64,000 nt of DNA, taken from NCBI GenBank assembly GCA_019359835.1, contig CM033322.1:27602468-27666467 (forward strand). Reading direction: 5' to 3'. The DNA is from Pharus latifolius (lineage: Eukaryota > Streptophyta > Magnoliopsida > Poales > Poaceae). The translations under genes were made by a program, and so were the position numbers. Of the stretch, positions 20,984 to 32,558 are shown one piece after another (position 1 is the first letter of the stretch; each line of letters begins with the position of its first letter). The notes beneath the pieces were generated by a model. That model had not been told where the DNA came from and made no database searches. It saw nothing but the letters and a program-made list of their open reading frames with translations.

Positions 20984-22148
20984 CTACATGATCCAATTAT
21001 GTCATTGTCTATGCAATTATTTAATCTATGACCCAATTAAAAAGATTAAAAGAAAATGAAGAGTTTACACTTTCAAAATTAACCAAACCAAACAGATTGC
21101 CTTGTTGCCTTGAGCTATAGCCCAAATGGGCTAGTTTGTTCTTGCCTAACTCAGCAAGGTGGGCATAGAATCCAAACGTGCCCTAAATCTGGAATTATAC
21201 CTTGGTATGGGAAGCATATGCTCTGCTCTGTGGTTTTGTCATAGCATGCACTCCATGCTCCTAATGTCAATCCAAAAGGATTTCATATATCTTAAAAGAA
21301 ATCCTAAACTAGTAAGTTTCTTAAGACTGTCATCAACACAGTAGCTTCGCCTGGCGTGCAAGGCCTAGTTCAACCGTCAGCTTAGCCCATGCGAGTGCAC
21401 GAACAAAGCAGCGACGCATCGCGAAGCAACTATTGTCTCAGTTTTTGTGGGCCCCACCAGATGCATGATGCGCCAAACGGCTCCATTGGAGTGCAGCTGG
21501 TCTTCTAGCGATACATTTTGTGGGGCACTGCGTCTCTTCCAACAAAACGTGCACACTCTCACATACAAATGCTAACAGGTGAGGCTAAACTGAGCGGGAC
21601 TTGTGTGTCAGTTGCATGGTTGGATTTCACTGTTTAGAAAGGGAGGATTGTGGGCCCCAAAAAAACGAGTGAGCCTACGTGTTGTATAGATGCCTCACCT
21701 TCCACATGCAGCCTCTATACCTACACCCAAGAAGTTGACAGGTGGGTCCAATGTTGTTTTGGCCTACTTGTCAACTTCTGTATTAATTTTTTTTAAAAAA
21801 ATTGGGTCATTGGAATTGTAGTGTGCACAATTACATGCACACACTGTATGATAGGTGGGTGCAGGTTTGTTTGGCCCACCGTCAGCCACTATTTTTAGAA
21901 TTTAACTAAAAACGTTTTTACAAATTTTTTCAGTAGGTCCCGTCTATCAATGACTATTTATAGCTGTTAGAGAATATAGTCATGGGAAATAGCTATTGAG
22001 GTATTTTTTTTATTTGTTTCTAGGTTACAATTTCAGACAAATTGTAAACTCATTTCTCCACAAATAGGGGCCACCTTTACTCATTTTAACTCACCAATCT
22101 CACACCATTCCTACACTATTTCTTCATAATTTTTTTCTAAAAGTTTAT
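20984..22148. other. Intergenic, possible MITE within
   Basis: No gene. Between about 21378 and 21595 the ends GTCAGCTTAGCCC and GAGGCTAAACTGAG are imperfect inverted copies, so a ~220-bp MITE is possible. The rest shows nothing I can support. Confidence 0.35.
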
Positions 22149-23430
22149 ATGGATAGTAATTCTCCTAGTGGTTTTGTAAACTAGATTACTTTTGCTGATT
22201 CATCTGGAGAAAATCTAGAAACATCTAGTAATAAAATTTCACCTAATTTTCTACAGCCACCATACCCTATTGGTTGTCTTCCATATCCACCGCCCCTCCA
22301 TATGCACAATCTCCCCACCCCTATATCCACATGCCCATCTATACCCGCTGTATGGAAAAATTTCCACTTAAACAATATGCCGACCAACTATATATGGTCC
22401 TTGCCACCGCAACCCTCTACCAAAAATTCACAGTTCACATCTGTGTCAGATTCTAGTATGTTGTATTCTACATTGCAAGTTGTTGTTGACGCCGACAATA
22501 ATGACAATGTTCTCGCAGATGCTGATGGGTGTAAGAGAATGTTTTGGTTGCATGACGACGACATTGGACTAGTGAGTGATTTGTTTTGTCATTAACTTTT
22601 TTGAGATGAATTTTTCTCCATCTTTTCTTTACTTTATTAGTCCACATTGATATTTTTTTACAAATTAATTTTATCATCATACAAATCAGTGCGTGGTTGA
22701 GTAATTTCCTCGATCCAATCGATGGGAACAACAAAAAAAGTGACATGTACTGGGTGAAGGTCGTAGTGACATGCAATGGGAGCAGTCCAAAAAATTGAAG
22801 AAGGGAAGTTCAAAACATTCCAAGGACCACTGGAAATGAACTAACAAAAAAATTGTTCAATTCAATAATGTTTGGTTCAAGATGAAAGAGGTGTACGCTA
22901 GTGATCGTCCAGACGACCAACTGGTGGCACAGACACGCGAATTATATATGAAGGAGATGGATCATCCTTTCATCATGGAACACTGGTGGATGTCTGTTCA
23001 AGATCAACCTAAGTAGAGAAAAACCTATGTAAACACCAGTAAATAAGTAAAGCTGAATGAATCTGGTATCTATACATCCTCATCCAACACATATGATGTT
23101 CCTAGGAAGGATACATGACCAGAATGTCACGATGTACTGAATAAGAAGTGCAAAGTGCAAAGCAAGAAGCAATTGATGGATGTACAAGAAGAAATGGATA
23201 ATTTCATCAAGATTCACACAAATCACATGGGAATGGCGAAACATGCATCCTCCTCCTTGCATGACATGTCAAAGAGGAGGGCAAAGGCTACACTTGTCAA
23301 GTCGTACACAAAATTGGTGATGATGGATATATCAAAATTCAACTACGAGGAATGGGAGGAGCATGCAATAGTGTTGAAGTATGTCAAAGATAAGATCAAT
23401 GATGCAAATAATGAAGAGTCAACCATCTCA
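22149..23430 (+). pseudogene. PIF/Harbinger Myb/SANT-like partner protein (degenerate)
   Basis: Starts M-D-S-N-S-P-S-G-F with an early TAG (22182..22184). Later blocks match the plant PIF/Harbinger ORF1 (Myb-like or NAM-associated) pattern: S-W-L-S-N-F-L-D-P-I-D-G near 22695, Y-W-V-K-V near 22750, D-D-Q-L-V-A-Q-T-R-E-L-Y-M-K near 22915, F-I-M-E-H-W-W-M-S-V near 22980, and a coiled-coil tail MDVQEEMDNFIKIHTNHMGM at 23175..23235. Many stops and shifts. In live elements this protein assists the DDE transposase encoded next door. Confidence 0.65.
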
Positions 23431-23625
23431 TGTATGAATTTATTTTATCTTTGTATCTGTAAAACTATGTACCCATCATTTAACCCAGTAAAATATTATT
23501 GTTATAAACTAACCGTTGGACATTTATTGTTGGCTAGTAATATTGCCTATATATTCCAACACATCACAACACCCACTTCTCATCTTCAGTGATACTTTTT
23601 TTTTCCAAATCTTTCTCTCAAAAAA

Positions 23626-24740
23626 ATGTCATATAGCTCTAGCTCAAGTACATGTAGTGAGGAGGAAGAGGCCATTAATACATTGGAAGATTTTGTTGCG
23701 GGATTCTTAGAGGAAGAGTCAGGCATACAAGAGCTAGAAGACTGTATTATAGCTAGCATTAAAGCCAAGTTAGAAGTTTCTACCTCCCGTCGCTGCTGTT
23801 AAGGTAGTAGGAGGTATATCGATAGAGATCGTGAAGGCGGCCATAATTGTCTCTCATGACAAAGTACTTCTCTGACAATTTGATCTACCCTGACTACTTG
23901 TTTTGCTGGAGGTTCTAGCTGAGGAGAGCTCTCTTTCTTCAAATCGTTGAAGCTCTTAGTGAGTGGTCTCCTTATTTCATCGAAAGGAGAGATGCCATTA
24001 ACCGCACGTAAGGGCTATCTCCTTTACATAAGTGCACTGCAATCAGCGTTTGTTGATATATGGCTTCCCTGCCAATGTTGTTGACGAATATGTTTGGATA
24101 GGGGAATGTACCACAATCCAGTGCTTGGAGCAATTTGTCGAAAGAGTCATCGATAAGTTTGGCAAGAAATATCTCAATAAATCCATTGATGAAGATACCC
24201 AACATCTACTTAAACAAGTGGAGACTCGTTGTTTTCCAAGGATGCTATGAAGCATTGATTGCATGCACTGGGAATAGAAAATTTGCCCAATAGCATGGAG
24301 AGGTACTATCTAGGTTATGGTATATTCCCATAATAAGTTGTATTTGTTAAGATAATACCCATGCCCTAAACAGACAAGTTGAGGTTGTTTGCACAACATT
24401 AAGGAGCAAAGAAAGACGTAGAGAGAGATTTTGGAGTTATAAAATCTCGGTTTGCCGTCCTATATGACTCCGCCTATTATTGGCAATGCTCTACCCTCGT
24501 GAAAATCATACAAGCATGTGTCAATTATATAACATGATAATTAAGGATGAGTGAGATGATGGCCTCGTCTAAGACTTCAACAACAGTCAAAGGACATCTA
24601 TCGTAGCACCACTTCCTATCCACAGTGATATTTTGATTGTTTTTGTCAATGTACTCGCAAGAAATACTGATATCCATGCCCAACTAGGATATGCGCAACT
24701 CAAAAGAGATTTCATTAAGCATATTTGACAATGTTTTGAA
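23626..24740 (+). pseudogene. PIF/Harbinger transposase (HARBI1-like), degenerate
   Basis: Begins M-S-Y-S-S-S-S-S-T-C-S-E-E-E-E. Family blocks follow in several frames: R-R-Y-I-D-R-D-R-E-G-G-H near 23812, then G-F-P-A-N-V-V-D-E-Y near 24070, CLEQFVERVIDKFGKKYLNK near 24120..24180, D-E-D-T-Q-H-L-L, S-I-D-C-M-H-W-E near 24255 (the D probably catalytic), F-G-V-I-K-S-R-F-A-V near 24440, and a C-terminal R-D-F-I-K-H-I followed by TGA where Trp is usual. At least ten stops or shifts, so it is long dead. Terminal repeats were not found. Confidence 0.75.
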
Positions 24741-24814
24741 AGCAACCATACAAATGAGTATTCATCTTGCTGTATTTCTAGAATTTTTAATTAATATGTT
24801 TATGTTATTTGTTT

Positions 24815-24940
24815 TTTTTGTAAGGAAGACAGTAGGTAAGTAACCTACTGCGAAGATATATTGAAAAAAAGTAATATGTAGAGTACAAGAGAAGGAAGGG
24901 GAAAGGAAAAAGGAACAAAAAATAAAATTATGCTTGAATA
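24815..24940 (-). mobile_element. LINE 3' tail, minus orientation
   Basis: On the minus strand: a pyrimidine-rich tract ending CTTGTACTCT, then a perfect 8-bp stem-loop at 24830..24850 (CAGTAGGT, loop TACTT, ACCTACTG), then TGTCTTCCTTAC and a poly-A of eight. The same layout occurs at 31975..32100. No ORF remains. Confidence 0.65.
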
Positions 24941-25170
24941 TCCTAATGTATCTATTTATTATGTTGAATTTTATGTTTCAATGTCCGAATTTAATAAGAA
25001 AATTTATTTTTTTAAGTTAAACTTTTTATTTGCATGTCTTTATTTTTTTTGGTATCGAAATTATCCAAATATAATTTCTTAAATAATTATTTCAATTATT
25101 ATTAATCATATATTGGAAAAAAAAAACACATATCAATATTTTATATATGAGACTCACAAAAAAAAACCAC

Positions 25171-25205
25171 CCAAGAGTCAAACCATTGGAGTGTTTGACT
25201 CTTGG
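25171..25205. repeat. Perfect 13-bp hairpin
   Basis: CCAAGAGTCAAAC and GTTTGACTCTTGG separated by nine bases. It lies next to the end of an LTR remnant. Its function is unknown. Confidence 0.6.
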
Positions 25206-25228
25206 AAAGCTTTATATATGTTGGTCTA

Positions 25229-26200
25229 ACTAAAAAGTCTTGTCAACGATTGAGGCTTTGGTCTTTAGTCGAACTTATGTAAAATTAAATGATGAAGTGT
25301 GAAGCCAATCTAAGGTGAAACTCAAGTAAATCAGGGTATCTATGTCTAAGGAAGAAAGAAATTTATACTGATTTGGGCCCTCTGATGATGAGTAATAGCT
25401 CTATTCCTGTTGATATTTCACTAAGAATATTAGGGTTTACAAAGGGAGAAAAGAGGAGTTCTTGGACAAACTAAGAACTATCTCTTATTCTTGATTACAC
25501 AGTGTATAACAGCCTACTGATTCTATCTCTTAGGTCTCGTGTCTTGGCTTAAGTAAGATCTTCCCCCCTTTCTCTCCTGGCGATCCCTTTTTATAGCTCA
25601 TCGCCGGTCCCCGCTTACAGGATTGAAAGGTCACTGGTAGGCAAACATGCGCCAATCATAATATGCAATTATGTCTATTTGTAATTGCCCCTTATCTTCT
25701 TGACAGTTATTAGAAGTTAATTAACGAAGTTGGAGATATTCAGGGCGACGATAGTGGTCGAACAGGCTTAACTACTGAGTATGGTCGAATGAATCTAACC
25801 ATATCACCATTGAATGTTTTAACTCATCAATTGCTTAGGTCGCGTATTAACTACAACTGGGTATAGTTAGTTATTCACTCACTCTCCACAACCTGGGCGA
25901 CCTCGAGAAGATATCTCCGGGATTAGGGTATACGTGGGTATGCGAGACCATGAACTTGAGACTATGGACCCTGCAATAACACAGGCCGAGACCATAGAAT
26001 AGGCTATGTCCAAAACTTCTTGGACTGTCCTATTGCCTCTCTCTTAGATCTTTGAGACCACAGAGAGGTATGCCAATAATTTAGATCTCATTCTGTAAGT
26101 CCTGCGACTATAGAATGGCAAAAGTGACTAACTCGGATTATAATTCTCTCTCCTCTTAAGAGCCTCTTTGTATTGGAGATAGTCTAATAAAAAATGAATC
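25229..26200 (-). repeat. Gypsy LTR remnant, minus orientation
   Basis: Read on the minus strand, this has a TATA (GCTATAAAAAGGGA, near 25588..25602), then CAACAGGAATAG, GAGGGCCCAAATCAGTATAAAT and ACATAAGTTCGACT, in the same order as the LTR at 43118..43265 (CAACAGGAGTAG, GAGGGCCCGAACCTATATAAAT, GTGTAAGTTCGACT). The likely LTR end is near 25229..25240. No interior domain adjoins it, so it may be a solo LTR. The other boundary is uncertain. Confidence 0.55.
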
Positions 26201-26745
26201 TAGAGACAGAATCTTGATACAATATGAGAAGAATTTCTACTTGTTCTAGTGGATTACGATGAGGCTACAAGCTATAAAAAGGGGCATCATCATGACCAGA
26301 AAGAGAGAACAAAGGAGAAAGTTAGCACTTGGCTCTACATCAAATTCTTAACGTCGAGATAGAGTCTAAAGAAATCGCTTTTGCCTAGCATTTATCTCGC
26401 TGAGTTGTTTTTAGTACTTAGTTTGGGATAGATTTATTGTATAGGTTGGCCATCAAACCAATTGTAAAGGTTCCCAAGTATTTTACAAACACTCTCTAAT
26501 CAATCTGTAATCTGTCTCTGTATTCTACTATCATTGATATATCTCTAGTGGTTTTCTTCACTCCTGAACCTATATAAACATATATATTTTTTTCTCTATC
26601 TCTGTGCATCTTGGGAAATAGGTGACAGATACCAGGATGAGCATGTTCTCCCCAATACAATCTATAAATTCTTCTAGCGTGTATGAAGTACCATGCACAC
26701 TCCGATATTTTGGTGTACAACAAATTAAACAAGAAAAAATTTTTT
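26201..26745 (+). repeat. Second LTR-like remnant, plus orientation
   Basis: Contains CTATAAAAAGGGG (26269..26281), then about 280 bases later CTGAACCTATATAAACATA (26567..26585), the same arrangement as other LTRs in the window but in the opposite orientation to 25229..26200. A possible 3' end is GGTGTACAACA at about 26728. Low certainty. Confidence 0.35.
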
Positions 26746-26974
26746 AGCAAAAATATGAGATAGAAACTAAGGATTAATGCTTGGGTCTATGAAATAGGAA
26801 TTATGCTGCTCATTTGTTAGATCTAGTTGAGTGTTATTGATTGTGTTTTAGATCATGATTAGACATCTATTAATTATATAAGGTCTCATGTAAGGGGTCG
26901 GCATCAAAGTTTTTTTTTCTTGGGATGCATTCTTATTACAAAGCATTATTTGATTGGAATGAACAACATAATAA

Positions 26975-27349
26975 GGAGTTTTTTTTATTAATAACCCATA
27001 TAAAATAATTATTTATAAAAATAAGTCACAGTTTGAAAATTTACCTGTTTTGTGGACCGGTATGATCATGAGCTTGTCAATGTCCAGTGCTCGACAAGTT
27101 GCTTATTATTATTTTGTGCAATGCTTACAAATTAATAAATGGTTTAGTCCAACCGGCTAAAACACAAATCTCTAATACACAGAATAATAACACGTAACTT
27201 GTCGAGTGCTGGGCACACTCGACAAGCTCATGGTCATGCTGGACTGCACTCGACAAGCTGACGTGGCGGTCTATTTTTATAAAATTTTCAAACTGTGGAT
27301 TATTTTTGTAAATAATTATTTTATATGAATTATTAATAAAAAGAACTCC
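26975..27349. mobile_element. 375-bp foldback MITE
   Basis: Almost the whole element folds back on itself. The left arm starts GGAGTTTTTTTTATTAATAA and the right arm ends TTATTAATAAAAAGAACTCC; the arms continue through AAATAATTATTT and the CTCGACAAG motif to a central region near 27130. Both sides carry ATAATAA (26968..26974 and 27350..27356). Superfamily is not assigned because a 7-bp duplication does not fit the common classes cleanly. Confidence 0.8.
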
Positions 27350-27379
27350 ATAATAAGACGTGTTGCTTTTTTCCATGCT

Positions 27380-27610
27380 TCACACGAATCTGTTTTTGCA
27401 AGTTGCTTTAGTATCTCAGTCATTACAGTACCTAGTGCATGCGTATGTTTCTTTTGGTTGGGCAAATAATTAGAAATTTGTATTTTAAAAGATTTTCAAG
27501 AAATTCTAAATGAAAAACTAATTGCCAAAGAATTAGCCCACTACGACTGAAAGTCGCAAAACCAACCGGATTACATGGGGCACCCAACTTACTGTTTCTT
27601 TTCTATACGT
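27380..27610. repeat. Duplicated intergenic segment A, second copy
   Basis: Partner of 6061..6300 (shared GTGCATGC, TATGTTTCTTTTGGTTGG and AAAAACTAATTGCC strings in the same order). Confidence 0.5.
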
Positions 27611-28455
27611 CAACTTGTGCTTCCTTCTCCCCGACACACGGTCTTCTTGATCTCCACCATGCACATTGATTTATATACTCCTAAAAAGAATAATATAAAT
27701 ATATACATGCAGAGAAGGCAAGTCGAGCATAGAGCCGCCCCACTGTCAGCCTAAGTATTTTTGATTTTTTCACCAATTTTGAGTCTCATCAATAAAAAAC
27801 TTGAGTCTATTGAACCGGTTTAAATTCAACCTAATTCAACTCAAGATGCATGTCGAGTCAATAGAGTTTTTGCTGAATTGGGTAAATTTGATTGGACTTT
27901 ATTAAACAAATTAGTTAAGTTTTTCAGTTTTTTAGTCTCCGGTTGTGAATTGGGAGACCATGGTTTGACTCAATCTCAAATGAGACTAAATCAAACTTGC
28001 TCAAACTGGAACTAATTAAATAGACTGATTCAAAAGGGTCAAATTATACTCACCTACATGCTGTTGACAACTTCTCAGATGCTAGGGGGACATTGAGAGC
28101 ACGGCACATCCGGCTTTTGCCAGCTGTTCTTTTGAAATCCAGATTGCCTTTTATGTGAAAGTTTCCAGAAATCCCCTTAAAATGTTGTAGTTTTAAAGTT
28201 CTAACCATTTAATTAGTGCCGAACTCAAAACTGTACTTACTACTATCACATTAGTTCTTAATTTAGTCACATATATACGACATGTATAGGGCAGGACCAT
28301 CCTTAAAATAGGACGATAAGACCTAGAAGAAATTGCACAAAATATCATATATTTTCATATGTATCCAAAAATTACATATTAAAAAAAAAAGTCAGTCTTG
28401 ACATAATTTTGTCAATTGCTTCAACTCCCTCGGTTTCAATGGTCAAGCCATGTTA
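27611..28455. other. Intergenic, nothing recognised
   Basis: AT-rich with no ORF or repeat structure I can support. Confidence 0.35.
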
Positions 28456-28935
28456 GGCTGAGTCCAGTCCATCGGCGCTTCGCGAGGCGCTTCAACGGAA
28501 TATTCTCCAGTATATTCTATGCCACATGTGCGAAGCACCACCTGAAACACCTCCCTTCTCCAATGCAAAGACGCTTCGCGAGGCGCTTCGTACGGGCCCA
28601 CGAATAAATTAAATTTAAGTGATTTTAGTAACATCAATAACTGTTAATTTAAAAATCTAATATATATGAAATTTGGTCTCTAAATGAAGATAATTTAAAT
28701 ATCTATAATTTTCTCAATATAATCAACATCTAATTTGAGCTAGATTAGTCATAAATTAAGAAACAAAAATTTGTTTATATGAAGTAACACGCAAACCGAG
28801 AAAAAAGTACAGGAAAGAAACTAGCGTCTGGACGCCCTGCTTATCGTCTTCTCTCTGCTCCTCCGAATAAAATAATAGTTTTTTTCGCGTGGGGCCCGCA
28901 TGCAGATGGCGTTAGCGCCCGGGTTGAACTCAGCC
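28456..28935. mobile_element. Tourist-like MITE, 480 bp
   Basis: Left end GGCTGAGTCCAGTCC, right end GGGTTGAACTCAGCC (reverse complement GGCTGAGTTCAACCC). TTA flanks both ends (28453..28455 and 28936..28938). The interior is AT-rich with GC-rich GGCGCTTCGCGAGGCGCTTC blocks at 28475 and 28570. No coding capacity: the small ORFs on both strands come from the repeated GC blocks. Confidence 0.75.
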
Positions 28936-28938
28936 TTA

Positions 28939-29627
28939 GGGCGATGTGGCGTCTATGCGACATCTCTAGGCTGCTAACATGACGCACATGTGACAGCGAT
29001 ATGTCATTTCATTTTGAATTTTCTAAGTTTTTTTAATATAGTTTAAGTTTTCTATTTTATTGAATTGTTAAATGGTTAGAATACTTTCTGCAACAACATG
29101 AATCTTTTTTATAAAATCTAGGGTTTTTCTGATATGTGTCTGCATATGTAAGATTTTCTAAAATCTTGATGATAGGATTAAATTTGAATAGTGTAGATCA
29201 AGACGGATGACCTATATCATTATAAAGTGGAACATCAAGAGAGTAAACATGAAATGTTTTAGGTTCTTTTGAAAGATATCAATAGTTTTTAGTGGGTGGT
29301 GAGATCCAGGTAAATCTTATCCAACAGTTAGTTTTGATCATTCTATTTTAAAGGTTGTTTCTATTTAACACATTCCTGGGAAATACAATAAAGCTAAGTA
29401 AATAATGATGAATCCATCATGTATCGCAAAAAACAAAATGAACAAATTTTACGATCACAGGACGGAGTCATCAGCCATGATTCAGGACGACAAAAGAACA
29501 CAAACAAATGAGGGATTGCCACATCTACATTTATTCTTCACAATCTGCAGATCTACTGTGCATGAATAAATCCTTAATTATTAACTAATTAATACCGTTA
29601 AGCTTAATTAGTCTGTGACAGGTGCTC
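28939..29627. other. Downstream flank of copy 4, no gene seen
   Basis: AT-rich intergenic sequence. The last ~80 bases before copy 4 contain the AAGCTTAATTA string also present below copy 2 (4241..4256). Confidence 0.4.
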
Positions 29628-29830
29628 TTAGGGGATATGAGCGAGTGTGCTAGGGCCCGACGGGGGCGCATCTTTATCCAAAACCTCCGTCACCAGCACA
29701 ACTCCACTTACCGATAAGTCATCACCTTTTAATAATAAGCCTTCCTATCGCGCTGACGAGAAAAACATTGAAGATTTGCAGCAAAAACACGAGCAGCGAC
29801 ACCACCGTTCGCTATCACCAACTTGGCCAT
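29628..29830 (-). pseudogene. Secreted-peptide gene copy 4, frameshifted
   Basis: ATG at 29828..29830. Two frame changes are needed to follow the family sequence: one after M-A-K-L-V-I-A (near 29805), where the signal segment continues as LLVFLLQIFNVFLVSA in another frame, and one near 29722, where an A-rich run follows the degenerate R-L-I-I block. The third frame then carries the family end V-L-D-K-D-A-P-P-S-G-P-S-T-L-A-H-I-P to TAA 29628..29630. The S-G-P-S core is the best link between this family and PIP/PIPL peptides. The upstream TATA-like CTATAATA is weaker than in copies 2, 3 and 5. Non-functional as it stands. Confidence 0.7.
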
Positions 29831-31134
29831 CGAGTTTAATTTTGTTGAGCTAAAAAATTTTGCACTTGGAGATATTTAATTTCTTTCATGGTGATCAAGT
29901 TATTATAGCTGCATGGACGTACGTGCGTGGCTTGGCTTAATTAATCTTGTTCATGGTATTAACTGTTGATTTCTTTCTTACTTACTTCCTGGCTTTTTTA
30001 TGATTCAAAAGTAAGAGCAAGAATTCAAGACTAGGCCATTTTCTTGATCTTTGTCAACACATTTGGTCTGGCACGCAGGGTTTTCATTGGACTAATTTTT
30101 CAGTCTACAAATTGTCTGTCGTATGGAGTTGGTAATTTGGTACAGTTCATTAATGCATGTTTGATCGATAAGTAGAAATAGTCATTTGAGGACTTAAGAG
30201 TTACAGAAATTTGATAGTTTGTCAAATTCATGATATAATGACGACTTTACATGTAAATGATATGTCACTTTACATCAAGAGTGAATGCCGAGAATGGGAT
30301 ACCATTTGTCTTGTTGGGCTACAGTGTTAATGTTTAGGGTTGGTTGCATGTATTTGGCAACGATGTTTGTATATGTTGTCTAGTTATCCCAGATGTTTGT
30401 TGATGGCACACCCTCTCCGGGTACGTTGTATATTGTACATTAATTCTTCTCTCTTTGCAATGATATAACATGTTGTGTTATTCTAAAAAGTTACTGACAT
30501 AATGGGATAGTAGACTATGTTTTTATGTCATAAACTTATATTTTTGATGTTATATTAATTGTAGACATCCAAAAAAACATGATTTGTATCTATTATGGGA
30601 TCTAAAGTCATTTGGTTGATCAACGCTATTATAACTTAGTTATATCAAATATGTGGTATAGATATTTTTTTTCTTTTGTTCTTCTGATTAATCTGAGAAG
30701 TTTTACACGGTCGTTTGTAGAATTAATCATTTTTAAATATCTTAGTCTTACTCTTACCAAGTACTATGTAAAATTCAGTCTAACGGTTTGACCTTGTGAC
30801 ACCTAAAATGGCAAGCCAAAAATGAACGACACGAAGGGTCAAACATTGTAGTCAATTTTCCATTTCATTTTGGGTCACGGCGAGCACAAGAGGTGACAAA
30901 CTTTGAAAAGACTAACTCCTTTGGATGGAAGATTAACATAAAGGAAATTTAGCTACAGGTCACGATAAATTTGTGTAATTAGCAAAAAGCCATCGATTGT
31001 GAGACTTATAAATAGCGCTTAACACATGTCAGCGAGACAACATTAGATTTTTTCTAAGAGTATATTTGATTGAATTGGAGCTTAAATAAGTCAGTTTATT
31101 CATTTATAAGTCTAAAAGGTTGATTTATTTTTTG
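29831..31134. other. Upstream flank of copy 4 and intergenic DNA
   Basis: Promoter-proximal similarity to copies 3 and 5 continues to about 30200. A possible retroelement tail lies at 30350..30490 (CTCTTTGCAATGATATAACA). No gene. Confidence 0.4.
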
Positions 31135-31974
31135 AGAATAGAAATCGAAAGAATACAAGTGTGTCTGAATGACTGTATGTTGTATCATAATGAGTATGAA
31201 GATTTGCATGTTTGTTCAAGATGCGGTGCATCGCATTACAAGTATAGGGACCGAATTGATACTGAAATGTAAGGGTCACTGGATCCTCTTCATCAAGTAT
31301 CCATAGAGGAATGAGGTGTACTACCTCGATTTCATGCACAACAGGCTACCGAATAAATATATGATCTTGTGGTATATGGACGCGTAAGTAACGTGATCTC
31401 ACTAGTTAATGATAACATATTAATCGGCAATGCTAAATTAAATGCAAGATTTTCACAAATTATGTGTCTACTGGAGATCGAGAGGCATGATGCATCAGAG
31501 AGCACAAGAATTTCTTGAAAAGAATATGAGGTAATTAATAAGGATCGAACTACTCATGAGTCTTTAGTTTTATACTTAATTAGTTCTTTAATTTTGAGTT
31601 TGACAACAATAGCTAACATGTCTTCGCATATGCAATTATCTCAGTGCCATCAGCTGTCAGAATCGTAGGAATGTGGGTTTTATCTGATGAGATTTATGTA
31701 TGACATAATCATGACAAATTTTGCCCAATTCCCTCAGGTAAGCATTTTATCTAACTCAAATTTGAAAATTCGATGTGATGTTCGAAACTAGAAAATTAAT
31801 TACTAAGTCTTCGTACATGCATACAGAGCGCCATGTCCAAAGACAAATACGAGAATTCAAAGATAAAAGAGTTGTGATAGATTTGGGCTCAATATGTGAT
31901 GGACGAAGTGGCTATCAACAGTAAGCTATGACTTCATTCATCACAGGTTCAAGGAATTTAAATTCTTCGATGGA

Positions 31975-32100
31975 TTGACTTATTCTATTTTTTCTTTTTT
32001 TCTTTGCATTCTTGTACTCTCTGCAGTTTATGCTTAATTGGGCTCAATATTGCAATTTAGCAGTAGGCTTCTTGCCTACTACTGCCTTTGATCAAAAATA
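31975..32100 (+). mobile_element. LINE 3' tail, plus orientation
   Basis: A pyrimidine-rich tract, then CTTGTACTCTCTGCAG, then a stem-loop at 32062..32080 (AGTAGGC, loop TTCTT, GCCTACT), CTGCCTTTGATC and a short A run. It matches the tails at 15619 and 24830 in layout. No ORF; strongly 5' truncated. Confidence 0.6.
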
Positions 32101-32229
32101 TACATTGAATGTGTGAATTGTGTTTTTTGTCTTTGTATTGGTGTATTTGTGAATAAATTCAATCTGTGTATTTGTGAATGTACCTTTTTTATCTATATTG
32201 TTTGTCTAAGCGTCTTGTAACGATTCTAC

Positions 32230-32558
32230 AACACAGAAAGTTAAAAGAGAACAACATATTCTAACGGTTCATTCATCACAACAGTTAGGATAGCTTAGTA
32301 TATTCTAACGGTTTTTATTAATTAACCGTTAGAATATATTAAACTATTATAACGGTTAACTAGTATCAACCATTAGAATATATTAAACTATTCTAACGAC
32401 TTACTAATAATAACCGTTAGAATAGAGATAGCTATTCTAATAGTTTCAAACCATTAGAGTAGTGCTATGTTTTTTCTATCGTGCTAATCACTAACGGTTG
32501 GAGTATCGTCAGTATAGACGTTTTCGAACCGTTAGTACTCGACATTTTTGTAGTAGTG
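32230..32558. repeat. CACTA-5 3' subterminal array
   Basis: About nine direct or inverted copies of a TTCTAACGGTT unit. The last bases reverse-complement to CACTACTACAAAAATG, a CACTA terminus. Confidence 0.75.

Larger units (their letters stand above)
31135..32558 (+). mobile_element. Deleted CACTA remnant (CACTA-5)
   Basis: A TNP2 N-terminal fragment (E-I-E-R-I-Q-V-C-L-N-D and C-S-R-C-G-A-S-H-Y-K-Y at 31139..31260) is fused at about 31268 to an Ulp1 fragment: K-G-H-W-I-L-F-I-K-Y with the protease His, Y-Y-L-D-F with its Asp, F-T-N-Y, then QCHQLSES followed by C-G-F-Y-L-M-R-F-M-Y-D with the Cys (31645..31720). An A-Q-Y-V-M-D-E-V-A-I-N C-terminus (31885..31920) is shared with CACTA-2. Everything between TNP2 and Ulp1 is deleted. 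A LINE tail is inserted at about 31975..32100. The 3' terminus is an array of TTCTAACGGTT units (32230..32540) ending TTTTTGTAGTAGTG at 32558. The 5' terminus is missing. Confidence 0.75.

Noticed and set aside
20984..22148. Terminal inverted repeat of the Harbinger element
   Set aside because: Strings such as AATCCAAACGTGCCC look TIR-like, but no matching inverted copy with TTA flanks was found on the right side.
28416..28637. Arg/Phe-rich short ORFs on both strands
   Set aside because: They come from repeated GGCGCTTCGCGAGGCGCTTC blocks inside a TTA-flanked MITE.
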